From: an uncultured Acetatifactor sp.
Lineage (GTDB): Bacteria; Bacillota; Clostridia; Lachnospirales; Lachnospiraceae
DNA length: 9,795 nucleotides
Direction of reading: 5' to 3'
NCBI GenBank assembly: GCA_947631715.1
Contig: CANRMK010000063.1
Coordinates: forward strand, 1-9,795
Positions within the stretch are counted from its first letter, which is position 1; every line of letters begins with the position of its first letter. A model generated the notes under the pieces. That model worked only from the letters and a program-made list of their open reading frames with translations. It did not search any database and was not told where the DNA came from. The position numbers and the translations under genes were made by a program. Positions 1 to 6,955 of the stretch are shown one piece after another.

Positions 1-1
1 T

Positions 2-196
2 GTAACAGTTCAGCCTTTCTCTTGCAAGTCACGCCCGGTCCTGCCGATGCTCTCCCGGCAGACGCGCTTCCGCTCGGCTCCGCACGTAGCGGTACTAGGC
101 TCGAAAGTACCTCGCCAAGTGCCGACGTGCTCCAACGGTCTGCCGGGAGAACATCGACAGTACCAGGCTGAATACGACGGAGGGCTGAACTGTTAC
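2..196. repeat. Long imperfect palindrome with 14-bp terminal inverted repeats (MITE/REP-like element)
   Basis: The outer arms GTAACAGTTCAGCC (2-15) and GGCTGAACTGTTAC (183-196) are perfect reverse complements. A middle pair, 45-63 against 138-156, matches at 18 of 19 positions and includes TCTCCCGGCAGAC/GTCTGCCGGGAGA. Inside, GCACGT (82-87) faces ACGTGC (125-130), and GGTACT (91-96) pairs with AGTACC (106-111) around a 9-base loop. The whole unit can therefore fold into one branched cruciform or RNA hairpin of about 195 nt. It begins 26 bases past the valS stop, so it may also end valS transcription, although no long U-tract follows. I see no ORF of note in it. Symmetry and length suggest a non-autonomous mobile or dispersed repeat; copy number elsewhere is unknown. 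Target-site duplications cannot be judged because the left end is at the window edge. Confidence 0.7.
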
Positions 197-222
197 TTTT
201 AATTTTCAATCTTACGCCGTTT

Positions 223-2883
223 TTACCTAAGCTGCGAAAGACGTTTTTCCACCTGTTCCATCATCTGGGTGTATTTTGCCAGCTTTTCCCTCTCCTCATC
301 GATCTTTGCCTGAGGAGCCTTGGAGATGAATCTCTCATTGGAGAGCATACCGTTCACCCGTTTCAGCTCTCCCTCCAGACGCTGTTTTTCCTTTTCCAGA
401 CGCTGGAGCTCCTGGGCGATATCCACCAGATCTGCAAAGGGGATATACAGAGTCGCCCCGGGGATCACAACAGAGACTGCATCCTGGGCGATGCCCGTCT
501 TATCCTTCTGCATGGTCACATTGTTCGCATAGGCCAGAGAGGCGAAGAACAGCTTCCCCTCCGCAAAAGTGCGCAGGATATCCTCATCTTCGCTGACCAC
601 ATACACTGCCGCTTTCCGGCTGGGGGCCACGTTCATTTCGCTCCTCACATTCCGGATGCCCCGCACCGCTTCCTTGATGGTCTCGATGTCTTTCTCTTCC
701 CGTGCAAAGCTTTTGTCCTCACGGTATACCGGCCAGCTGCTGATCATAATGGATTCCTCTTCGCTCTGGAGAGTGCAGAAGATCTCCTCGGTGATGAAAG
801 GCATGTAAGGGTGCAGCAGCTTCAGCGCATCGATGAGCACCGTCTTTAAGGTCCACAGGGCCGCATTCTGACTGACAGCGTCGTCCGTACTGTACAGGCG
901 TGGCTTCACCATCTCAATATACCAGTCGCAGAATTCGTCCCAGATAAAATCATAGACCTTCTGCACTGCAATGCCCAGTTCAAAGTTCTCCATATTGTCG
1001 GTGACATCCCGCACCAGGTCGTTCTGCTTTGACAGGATCCACTTGTCCACAGGCTGCAGATCCTCTGCATTGGGCTCTGTCACTTTCTTTCCGTCCATGT
1101 TCATCATGATAAAGCGGGAAGCGTTCCACACCTTGTTCGCAAAATTCCGGCTGTTCTCCACCCTCTCGTAATAAAAGCGCATATCGTTTCCGGGCGCATT
1201 TCCCGTGATCAGGGTCAGCCGCAGGGCATCAGCGCCGTACTTGTCGATGATCTCCAGCGGATCGATGCCGTTGCCCAGGGATTTGGACATCTTGCGCCCC
1301 TGGCTGTCCCGCACAAGGCCGTGGAACAAAACCGTCTTAAAAGGTCTCTTCCCCATCTGCTCATAGCCGGAGAAGATCATCCGGATCACCCAGAAGAAGA
1401 TGATGTCATAGCCTGTCACCAGCACATCCGTGGGATAAAAATAATTCAGATCTTCAGTCTGTTCCGGCCACCCCAGTGTTTCAAAGGGCCAAAGGGCAGA
1501 GGAGAACCAAGTATCCAGGGTGTCGGGATCCTGGGTCAGATGTGTGCAGCCGCACTTAGGACATGCCTCCGGCATCTTGCGCGCCACTGTCACCTGGCCG
1601 CAGTCATCGCAATAGTAGGCCGGGATCCTGTGGCCCCACCAGAGCTGCCTGCTGATGCACCAGTCCCGGATATTGTCGGTCCAGTTGAAATATGTCTTTT
1701 CCATGCGCTCCGGGATCAGGCGGATATCACCGTTCTTCACCGCCTCCACAGCAGGCTTGATCAGTTCATCCATCTTCACGAACCACTGCTCTTTCACCAG
1801 GGGTTCAATGGTAGTCTTGCAGCGGTCATGGGTGCCCACGTTGTGGGAGTAATCCTCGATCTTCACTAGAAGTCCCTGCCGGTCCAGCTCCTCCACAATG
1901 GCTTTTCTGGCCTCATACCGGTCCATTCCCGCGTATCTGCCGCCGTTTTCGTTGATGGTGGCGTCATCGTTCATGATGTTGATGACGGGCAGATCGTGGC
2001 GTTTGCCCACCTCAAAGTCGTTGGGATCGTGGGCGGGAGTGATCTTCACCACGCCGGTCCCGAACTCTCTGTCCACATAAGTGTCTGTGACAACGGGGAT
2101 CACCCGGTTCACAATAGGAAGCAGCACGCTCTTTCCGATCAGATGGCTGTAGCGCTCATCCTCCGGATGGATGGCCACGGCGGTATCCCCCAGCATAGTC
2201 TCCGGTCGGGTGGTGGCAAAGGTGAGGAATTCCGTATCGCTGGGAGTTCCATCCTCGTTCATCACCGGGTATTTAATGTGCCACAAATGTCCCGCCTGTT
2301 CCTGGTACTCCACCTCCGCGTCAGAAATGGAAGTGTTGCACACAGGACACCAGTTGATGATCCTGGAACCCTTGTAGATATAGCCTTTTTCGTGCATCTT
2401 TACAAAGACTTCCGTGACCGCCTTATTGCAGCCCTCGTCCATGGTGAAACGCTCTCTGTCCCAATCGCAGGAGGAGCCCATTTTTTTCAGCTGGGAAATA
2501 ATGCGTCCGCCGTATTCCCGTTTCCAGTCCCAGGCCCTCTCCAGGAATTTCTCCCGCCCTAGGTCATGCTTGTCGATGCCTTCCTCTTTCAGCTTCTCGA
2601 TGATCCGGACTTCAGTTGCGATAGAGGCATGGTCCGTGCCGGGCTGCCACAGAGCATTATAGCCCTGCATCCGCTTAAAGCGGATCAAAATATCCTGCAT
2701 GGTATTGTCCAGGGCGTGTCCCATATGCAGCTGGCCCGTGATATTTGGGGGCGGAATCACAATGGTAAAGGGGGTTTTGCTGTGATCCACCTCTGCGTGA
2801 AAATATTTTTTGTCCAGCCAGCGCTGGTAGATGCGATCCTCCAAGCCCTTTGGATCGTAAGTCTTTGCCAGTTCCTTGCTCAT
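223..2883 (-). CDS. valS: Valyl-tRNA synthetase
   Basis: This class Ia aminoacyl-tRNA synthetase (886 aa) charges tRNA-Val with valine using ATP in the cytoplasm. The ATP-site HIGH motif is HMGH (53-56, after PPPNITGQL) and the second signature is KMSKS (531-535). Between them lie the CP1 editing domain, with TTRPETMLGDTA (224-235), and two CxxC pairs (C425/C428, C441/C444) likely to bind zinc. The anticodon-binding domain spans about 610-760. The C-terminal 65 residues are a charged coiled coil (LEKEKQRLEGEL and following), the tRNA-binding arm typical of ValRS. Length and motifs indicate an intact enzyme. I chose the ATG at 2883 because AAAGGAG lies 7 bases upstream. The reading frame stays open upstream to 3009, but that stretch is a GC-rich repeat and not conserved protein. 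Expression is probably controlled by the T-box leader upstream. Confidence 0.97.
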   Translation of the reverse strand: MSKELAKTYDPKGLEDRIYQRWLDKKYFHAEVDHSKTPFTIVIPPPNITGQLHMGHALDNTMQDILIRFKRMQGYNALWQPGTDHASIATEVRIIEKLKEEGIDKHDLGREKFLERAWDWKREYGGRIISQLKKMGSSCDWDRERFTMDEGCNKAVTEVFVKMHEKGYIYKGSRIINWCPVCNTSISDAEVEYQEQAGHLWHIKYPVMNEDGTPSDTEFLTFATTRPETMLGDTAVAIHPEDERYSHLIGKSVLLPIVNRVIPVVTDTYVDREFGTGVVKITPAHDPNDFEVGKRHDLPVINIMNDDATINENGGRYAGMDRYEARKAIVEELDRQGLLVKIEDYSHNVGTHDRCKTTIEPLVKEQWFVKMDELIKPAVEAVKNGDIRLIPERMEKTYFNWTDNIRDWCISRQLWWGHRIPAYYCDDCGQVTVARKMPEACPKCGCTHLTQDPDTLDTWFSSALWPFETLGWPEQTEDLNYFYPTDVLVTGYDIIFFWVIRMIFSGYEQMGKRPFKTVLFHGLVRDSQGRKMSKSLGNGIDPLEIIDKYGADALRLTLITGNAPGNDMRFYYERVENSRNFANKVWNASRFIMMNMDGKKVTEPNAEDLQPVDKWILSKQNDLVRDVTDNMENFELGIAVQKVYDFIWDEFCDWYIEMVKPRLYSTDDAVSQNAALWTLKTVLIDALKLLHPYMPFITEEIFCTLQSEEESIMISSWPVYREDKSFAREEKDIETIKEAVRGIRNVRSEMNVAPSRKAAVYVVSEDEDILRTFAEGKLFFASLAYANNVTMQKDKTGIAQDAVSVVIPGATLYIPFADLVDIAQELQRLEKEKQRLEGELKRVNGMLSNERFISKAPQAKIDEEREKLAKYTQMMEQVEKRLSQLR

Positions 2884-2903
2884 CTCTAACTCCTTTCCTG
2901 CGG

Positions 2904-3037
2904 CGGCGTATTCCGTTTGCGCGCCTGATATCGTCCTACTGAGGCATACCCGGTTTGCGCATCTGGCGCGCCTGGCGCCGTCCTGTGGCGGCATACCTGG
3001 TTTGCGCATCTGGCGCGCCTGGCGCCGTCCTGTGGCG
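2904..3037. repeat. 47-bp GC-rich tandem repeat in the valS leader, two near-identical copies plus one decayed copy
   Basis: Copies at 2944-2990 and 2991-3037 differ at a single base (C or T at unit position 8). Each contains GGTTTGCGCATCTGGCGCGCC and the self-complementary words GGCGCGCC and GGCGCC. A shorter, diverged third copy at about 2904-2943 keeps GTTTGCGC and GTCCT but lacks about 9 bases. The array fills the space between the T-box terminator and the valS ribosome site and is far more GC-rich than the flanking leader. The unit length is not a multiple of three, so reading frames through it are not conserved. It will be transcribed whenever the T-box reads through, and it can form stable hairpins before the valS start. 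It is probably an inserted and locally duplicated dispersed repeat. A role in valS translation is possible but unproven. Confidence 0.75.
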
Positions 3038-3047
3038 GCCCGTCATA

Positions 3048-3095
3048 GGGTAAATAAAAATAAATAGCCCTCTGCCGATTTTGTCGGCAAAGGGC
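3048..3095 (-). terminator. T-box intrinsic terminator of valS
   Basis: On the minus strand, GCCCTTTGCCGA and TCGGCAGAGGGC form a 12-bp stem with one mismatch around a short A-rich loop (3067-3095). It is followed by the U-rich tract TATTTATTTTTATTTA. This is the terminator that competes with the T-box antiterminator. The antiterminator sequence (3104-3117) lies just upstream, as the mechanism requires. Confidence 0.88.
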
Positions 3096-3524
3096 GTCTG
3101 TAACGCGGTACCACCTTTGTTCACAGCGAAATTCCACACGGAAAATCGCTGTCTCCTCAGACTTCTGTCAGTTTTCTGCCAAAGTCCTATCCTGTAACGG
3201 GGATCAATCGTGAGAACTTACAGCCACATCTGTGCCATGAATGTCTGCACTCGCGGTGCGAGAAAGCCATCCGGCCATTTCCGGCATCCGGCTCTGGGTT
3301 CTCCGGCTCAAAAGCTACCTTCCGCATCTCTTCCTTGTAAACAGCCTTTCAGCGCCTGCGGCAGCCGTTCTCTCTTTCAAGGGCCAATGCGTACTCCTCT
3401 TCGTCTCAGCCTTTCCGTTATTTACCATAACTGCTGTCATACTCGCACAGTTCATATTGCACCGGACTCTTGTTGCACCGACAGTGCAGCATCGTCAACC
3501 CGGAGCCGTTTGAACCGTTACTGA
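3067..3524 (-). ncRNA. T-box riboswitch controlling valS, sensing uncharged tRNA-Val
   Basis: The minus strand carries the canonical T-box motif AAGGTGGTACCGCG (3104-3117). Its UGGU bulge (3110-3113) is complementary to the ACCA end of a tRNA with discriminator A, as in tRNA-Val. Upstream, a Stem I can be drawn: GACGAAGAGGAGTACGCAT (roughly 3387-3405) faces ATGCGGAAGGTAGC, giving a CGCAU/AUGCG helix above a specifier loop with the conserved AGUA on its 5' side. On its 3' side, GUA (3316-3318), a valine codon followed by a purine, is the best specifier candidate; the register is inferred. In this family, uncharged tRNA pairs with specifier and bulge, stabilises the antiterminator and allows read-through into the synthetase gene. 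The leader is long: about 640 nt from the predicted start of transcription to the valS ATG. Confidence 0.92.
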
Positions 3525-3530
3525 TAAATT

Positions 3531-3559
3531 ATCATAGCACAGGGGCACAGCTTTGGCAA
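3531..3559 (-). promoter_or_regulatory. Sigma-A-type promoter for the T-box/valS transcript
   Basis: Reading on the minus strand, TTGCCA (3554-3559) is separated by exactly 17 bp from TATGAT (3531-3536). Each hexamer is one base from consensus. Transcription would start near 3524, just ahead of the T-box Stem I. It lies in the short gap after the rpn stop, so valS has its own promoter. Confidence 0.75.
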
Positions 3560-3606
3560 CTAAAAAATAAAAATCGTTTCTCAAACAACTCGTCTCCCAG
3601 CAAATT

Positions 3607-4629
3607 CTATATAGAATACTCCTGATAAAGTTTCTCCCGAAATTCTCTGTCCCCGGCCGCTCTCTCCAGATCCTCATAACGCTTATCCGCCGCCAGACAC
3701 AGCGCCAGGCGGCCGAAACGTTCCTCGCCCTGGCTCATTCCCTGAATGCGGCCCTGCTCTATACCTTGCTCTATACCTTGCTCTATACCTTGCTCTATAC
3801 CTTGCTCTATACCCTGCTTCATGCCCTGTTCCAGGCCCTGCTCTATACCCTGCTTCATCCCTTGTTCCAGACCTTGTTCTATACCTTCCTCCAAGCCCTC
3901 CCGGTGGCCTTCCCGGCGGCCTGCTTCCAGCCCCTCCTTTCGTGCTTCCTCCCGAATATAATCCTCCACGGCCTGCTTATCCCATTGTTCTATTTTATAC
4001 GCATCATACAATGCCCTCAGCTTCCTGCCAAAGTTCATCTTCCTTACCTCTTCTGCTGCCGCCAGCACTCCCTTATTCTCCGTCTTTAACATGTCAAGCT
4101 CCTCTCTCGTCTCCACCTGAAACAGCCGGATCCAGTCATCCAGGCGGCTCTTCCCGGATAGCGGCTTATTCAGCTCTATGGTATGTATCTCAAACCTGTC
4201 GGAAAATTCCCGCCCCTCTCTGTCCCTGAGCCTGTATACACGGTGGTATTCCGGCGCCTCATCCAGATGAAAGCCCAGGATATTGATACAGATGCATCTG
4301 CGGAGCTTTTGATACTTTTGACCGACCAGCATGTCCTCCGTATACATCTTTGCCAGATAGAACAGGCTCCTCCGGTCCCAGTTCGCAAACAGCCTTACCT
4401 GCAGCTCTATATTTACCTTGCTGTCATCGTTCAGCTCTACCAGAATGTCCAGAATCCCCTGCTTCTGCCTCGCATATCTCCTCCAGAGGAACGTATTGGC
4501 CAGACGCACCGTGCGGATCTCCTCCGGAGCCATATCCAGCACATCGCTGATAAAACCGCGCAGCACCTCCTCATTCATGAACAGGCGCTTGAAACTGAAG
4601 TCATACTTAAGTGATACGAACTTTCCCAT
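3607..4629 (-). CDS. Rpn-family PD-(D/E)XK nuclease / putative transposase with tetrapeptide-repeat tail
   Basis: This 340-residue protein starts MGKFVSLKYDFSFKRLF, the typical opening of the Rpn (recombination-promoting nuclease, PDDEXK_2/TIGR01784) family. Candidate catalytic residues are D61 in GILDILVEL and E75-x-Q77 in NIELQ, the family's variant of the D...ExK nuclease core. Known relatives are metal-dependent DNA endonucleases linked to RecA-independent recombination; many copies occur per genome in Clostridia. Residues about 234-301 are a run of xxQG/xxEG tetrapeptides (mainly IEQG, LEQG, MKQG), followed by a short helical C-terminus. I chose the start at 4629 because AAAGGAGG lies just upstream. 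The frame is open to 4797, but that AT-rich stretch looks like leader. It sits alone between the HAD gene and valS, in the same orientation. Despite the family name there are no terminal repeats marking it as a transposon. Confidence 0.85.
   Translation of the reverse strand: MGKFVSLKYDFSFKRLFMNEEVLRGFISDVLDMAPEEIRTVRLANTFLWRRYARQKQGILDILVELNDDSKVNIELQVRLFANWDRRSLFYLAKMYTEDMLVGQKYQKLRRCICINILGFHLDEAPEYHRVYRLRDREGREFSDRFEIHTIELNKPLSGKSRLDDWIRLFQVETREELDMLKTENKGVLAAAEEVRKMNFGRKLRALYDAYKIEQWDKQAVEDYIREEARKEGLEAGRREGHREGLEEGIEQGLEQGMKQGIEQGLEQGMKQGIEQGIEQGIEQGIEQGIEQGRIQGMSQGEERFGRLALCLAADKRYEDLERAAGDREFREKLYQEYSI
3733..3924. repeat. 12-bp tandem repeat array inside the Rpn-family gene
   Basis: About sixteen 12-bp units lie in frame. 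The four at 3757-3804 are identical (CTCTATACCTTG), and 3805-3816 and 3841-3852 differ by one base. Others are variants such as CTTCATGCCCTG and TTCCAGGCCCTG. They encode tetrapeptides of the xxQG/xxEG type. Identical units at the 3' end of the array and decayed ones toward its 5' end suggest recent slippage expansion. Because 12 is a multiple of three, copy-number change lengthens or shortens the protein without a frameshift. Confidence 0.9.
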
Positions 4630-4686
4630 ATTTACCTCCTTTGATTCCACAGGAGATAATGGGATATCGACGCTTCGAAAATCTCC

Positions 4687-4720
4687 TGCTTTTAAATATA
4701 ATGGTTTGGTTTTAAAAGCA
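4687..4720. repeat. 10-bp inverted repeat in the leader of the Rpn-family gene
   Basis: TGCTTTTAAA (4687-4696) and TTTAAAAGCA (4711-4720) are perfect complements around a 14-base loop, about 60 bases before the ATG on the minus strand. It could be a weak leader hairpin or an operator. The surrounding 4630-4842 gap is AT-rich and shows no other gene or clear terminator. Confidence 0.45.
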
Positions 4721-4787
4721 TAGATCTTCTGAATTAAGACAGTTTGACTTGTTTTATCAAAAACTAGAAATATTATGCTTTGAGTAG

Positions 4788-4816
4788 ATACTATCACAAA
4801 TTTTCTATATATGCAA
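4788..4816 (-). promoter_or_regulatory. Possible promoter for the Rpn-family gene
   Basis: On the minus strand TTGCAT (4811-4816) is 17 bp from TAGTAT (4788-4793), in an AT-rich gap. Each hexamer matches consensus at 4 of 6 positions, so this is only a candidate. In such AT-rich DNA, chance matches are common. Confidence 0.3.
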
Positions 4817-4842
4817 CAACAAAATCATTTTTATGTTATATT

Positions 4843-5712
4843 TTATAAATTGTATAAATTGTATCTGCCGGAACGTAATAATTTTTCTTGAGTTACTTCC
4901 GCCCGACTCTGCAGCCATTTGGCCACTCCGTCTCTCTCATTGGACTCTATGATTCCTGTCGCAACAGCTTTCAGCTCATCTACAGCGTTTACCACAGCGT
5001 AACATTCGTCCGCTATCTGAAATAGAGGAATGTCATTATAGGAATCGCCAAAGGCCACCACCCGTGTGCACCCCAGCATCTTTTTCAGCCTTAGGACAGC
5101 TTGCGCCTTAGTTGCCTGATAAGGCATGATCTCACACCAGTATTCCGGCTGATACAGTTCCTTTTGAAAATGACACACACAGCGCTCATTCTCTTTTACC
5201 CGCTCATACAGCGGGATCAGTTCCTCTCGTCCGCCAATACAGGTAAAGTAAAATATCTCGCCGTCATACAGCCCATCCTGCCCTTTCATAGGACGCAGTC
5301 TTTTGTCTCCCCGCCTGCGGCTCAAATAATTTCGCATGCCCTCATTTTCCCCTGTCACATCCCAGGACACCCTCTGCTCTCCCCCTATCACGGAATAGAC
5401 CAGTGGAAAAATGCCAAGTTCTCCGGCTGCGCCCCTGATCCAGTCTGCAGTCTGAGGTGCAAAGCCCGAAAAATGCAGCACTTCCTCTGTATCCGGCCTT
5501 ATAATGAACGCACCGTTGTAGGCCGCCACAGGCGTCCGCACCATCAGTCCGGCAGTTGCCGTCAAAGCCGAGGTCAGCGACCTGGCCGTTGCATAAGTAA
5601 ATAACAGCCCTTTCTCCACCAGCCGGTTGATTACCTCACAAGTGTACGGGCTTACCACAGCGTCCTTGTTCAAAAGCGTACCGTCCAGATCAGTCACGTA
5701 TAAATTCCTCAT
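4843..5712 (-). CDS. Cof-type HAD-IIB phosphatase
   Basis: This 289-residue protein has all four haloacid-dehalogenase motifs. Motif I is DLDGTLL (8-14), with nucleophile D8 and acid/base D10. Motif II lies in the TYATARS segment (39-45). Motif III is probably K202 in QATKAQAV. Motif IV is GDSYND (222-227), which binds magnesium. The cap between about 85 and 195 is the C2B type of the Cof subfamily. Relatives dephosphorylate sugar phosphates, flavin precursors or pyridoxal phosphate in the cytoplasm; the substrate cannot be told from sequence. I chose the ATG at 5712 because the catalytic domain begins immediately after it, a purine-rich GGGGG lies 7 bases upstream, and a good promoter lies between it and the alternative upstream ATG at 5805. 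It is divergent from the ECF gene and in the same direction as the Rpn-family gene. Confidence 0.9.
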   Translation of the reverse strand: MRNLYVTDLDGTLLNKDAVVSPYTCEVINRLVEKGLLFTYATARSLTSALTATAGLMVRTPVAAYNGAFIIRPDTEEVLHFSGFAPQTADWIRGAAGELGIFPLVYSVIGGEQRVSWDVTGENEGMRNYLSRRRGDKRLRPMKGQDGLYDGEIFYFTCIGGREELIPLYERVKENERCVCHFQKELYQPEYWCEIMPYQATKAQAVLRLKKMLGCTRVVAFGDSYNDIPLFQIADECYAVVNAVDELKAVATGIIESNERDGVAKWLQSRAEVTQEKLLRSGRYNLYNL

Positions 5713-5761
5713 TCGCTGCCCCCAATGACCTCTATATCCTTTCCCACAGATATGTGTCCAT

Positions 5762-5790
5762 AAAATATCATGCCGGCTCCAAAAAGTCAA
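5762..5790 (-). promoter_or_regulatory. Promoter of the HAD phosphatase gene
   Basis: On the minus strand TTGACT (5785-5790) and TATTTT (5762-5767) are spaced by 17 bp. Transcription would start near 5755, giving a leader of about 43 nt before the ATG at 5712. This placement argues against translation from the in-frame ATG at 5805. Confidence 0.6.
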
Positions 5791-5800
5791 CGTCATAACT

Positions 5801-5843
5801 GGCATGGTGAAAAAGTTTTATTCTGGCACTTTTTATCATGCCA
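5801..5843. repeat. Overlapping inverted repeats in the HAD/ECF divergent region
   Basis: GGCATGGTGAAAAAGT (5801-5816) is nearly complementary to ACTTTTTATCATGCC (5828-5842). The right arm also forms a separate dyad TGGCA-N10-TGCCA (5824-5843). TATCATGCC also occurs at 5766-5774, within the HAD promoter. The repeats lie between the two divergent starts and overlap the likely -35 zone of the ECF gene. They resemble operator half-sites for a shared regulator, but no regulator is identified. Confidence 0.45.
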
Positions 5844-5852
5844 CTTTTTTCA

Positions 5853-5858
5853 TATACT
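5853..5858 (+). promoter_or_regulatory. Possible -10 element of the ECF S-component gene
   Basis: TATACT lies 63 bases before the ATG, just after the TGGCA-N10-TGCCA dyad. No convincing -35 hexamer is seen at 17 bp (TTTTTA), so the promoter may be weak or activator-dependent. No known vitamin riboswitch signature was recognised in the short leader. Confidence 0.3.
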
Positions 5859-5920
5859 ATCACTGTCAAAGCAAGCACGAAACAAAAGATATCAAGAAAG
5901 CGAATGGAGGAAAAAAGAAA

Positions 5921-6871
5921 ATGAAAAACGCAAATACGCAAAAAAACAACACATCAGACACGCCGGAGAAAAAGAAAAGCTTTGGGCTGCTCCTGGCGGG
6001 CGCCGTGCTGCTGATCGCCGGAATTGTGCTGACTGTCATCAACTATCACACCAGCTATCATGCTTCCGTAGAAACAGGAAATCAGATAAGCGAACTGAAA
6101 GAACAGATCGACGCCGTGCAGGCTGGCTCCCTGACTGGGGATCCGGAGGCCTTAAACGCCCGTCTTACGGAACTTTCCGATCAGAAGCTTCGCCAGGAAC
6201 GCCCCTATTCCTACAGTCTGATCCTGCTGTTCTTCGCTGTGCTTCTCACCTGTAAGGGCATTGTGAACGCCGTGGCAGGCGTCAAAAAATCCGACGGGCC
6301 TGATATAAAGCGTCTGGCGCTGGCCGGACTACTGGCAGCCCTGTGCTATATCGGATTTGCCTTTTTCAAGATCGATATCCCTGTGGGACCGGAAAAGACA
6401 TCTTTCCACTTTGGAAATGTGTTCTGCGTGCTGGCTGCCCTGCTGATCGGAGGCTACTGGGGCGGACTGGCCGGTGCAGTAGGCATGACCATAGGCGATC
6501 TGACCACTTCCTATGTGACCAGCGCCCCTAAGACCTTTGTGTTAAAGCTGTGCATCGGCCTGATCGTAGGACTGGTCGCTCACACGTTCTTTAAGCTGAG
6601 CCGCGATCATTCTCCCAAGTATGTGGCAGGTGCCACCATTGCCGCCTCTGTCAGCGGCATGGTGTTCAATATCATAGCGGATCCCATTGTGGGCTACTTT
6701 TATAAGACATTCCTGCTGGGAGTGCCCCAGGATATCGCTTCCACACTGGCCAAGATCGCTGCCGTCACCACAAGTGTCAACGCCGTTGTCGCCGTAGTGG
6801 CCGCCACCGTTTTCTATCTGGCTCTGCGCCCCGCTCTGCGGAAAGCCGGGCTGTTCATCGAGGATATCTAA
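5921..6871 (+). CDS. ECF transporter S component with N-terminal membrane extension
   Basis: Residues about 130-316 form a six-helix hydrophobic domain that looks like the substrate-binding (S) subunit of an energy-coupling-factor vitamin importer (PF12822-like). Recognisable parts are LALAGLLAALCYIGF at the start of helix 1, the loop KIDIPVGPEKTSFHFGN, and GGLAGAVGMTIGDLTTSYVTSAPKTF. In this family the S protein binds a vitamin or cofactor and docks on a shared EcfA/EcfA'/EcfT module, which is absent here, so it probably uses a module encoded elsewhere. The ligand is not predictable. S proteins are usually about 170-200 aa; this one has 316. The added N-terminus has a charged lead, one helix (about 20-41), a polar coiled-coil-like segment (52-95) and a second helix (98-120). 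The start at 5921 is fixed by GGAGG 11 bases upstream. The gene stands alone. Confidence 0.82.
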   Translation: MKNANTQKNNTSDTPEKKKSFGLLLAGAVLLIAGIVLTVINYHTSYHASVETGNQISELKEQIDAVQAGSLTGDPEALNARLTELSDQKLRQERPYSYSLILLFFAVLLTCKGIVNAVAGVKKSDGPDIKRLALAGLLAALCYIGFAFFKIDIPVGPEKTSFHFGNVFCVLAALLIGGYWGGLAGAVGMTIGDLTTSYVTSAPKTFVLKLCIGLIVGLVAHTFFKLSRDHSPKYVAGATIAASVSGMVFNIIADPIVGYFYKTFLLGVPQDIASTLAKIAAVTTSVNAVVAVVAATVFYLALRPALRKAGLFIEDI

Positions 6872-6900
6872 GTCAGAAAAATTTTATGATCCGGACATAA

Positions 6901-6955
6901 AAAAGGGGAGTGCCGCAATATAACGAAAAATAGTTACAGAGCGGCGCTCCCTTTT
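6901..6955. terminator. Bidirectional terminator between converging genes
   Basis: GGGAGTGCCGC and GCGGCGCTCCC pair with one G-T wobble, flanked by AAAA on the left and TTTT on the right, around a loop of about 24 bases. The A- and T-flanks give a U-tract in either direction. It can end the ECF transcript (stop at 6871) and also serve the converging padR operon, whose last gene stops at 7102. Confidence 0.8.

Noticed and set aside
1321..1869. 182-residue plus-strand frame opposite valS
   Set aside because: It is antisense to the conserved catalytic part of ValRS, with no ribosome site or recognised domain.
2884..3009. N-terminal extension of ValRS upstream of the ATG at 2883
   Set aside because: The added 42 residues are translated GC-rich repeat, there is no ribosome site for the upstream start, and the ATG at 2883 has a good one and gives the normal ValRS start.
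2904..3037. CRISPR array
   Set aside because: Copies are directly adjacent with no spacers, and no cas genes are present.
2886..3139. Small minus-strand reading frames across the 47-bp repeat and T-box terminator
   Set aside because: They run through a riboswitch terminator and repeats in different frames; Arg/Ala-rich content follows from GC-rich repeat, with no ribosome site.
3210..3524. Plus-strand frames of 90-104 residues over the T-box
   Set aside because: The sequence is explained by the T-box RNA on the other strand.
3607..4629. Complete transposon carrying the Rpn-family gene
   Set aside because: No terminal inverted repeats or target duplications were seen around the gene, and family members are usually stand-alone genes.
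5713..5805. Upstream ATG at 5805 as the start of the HAD gene
   Set aside because: The best promoter lies downstream of it, it lacks a ribosome site, and the HAD fold starts at the ATG at 5712.
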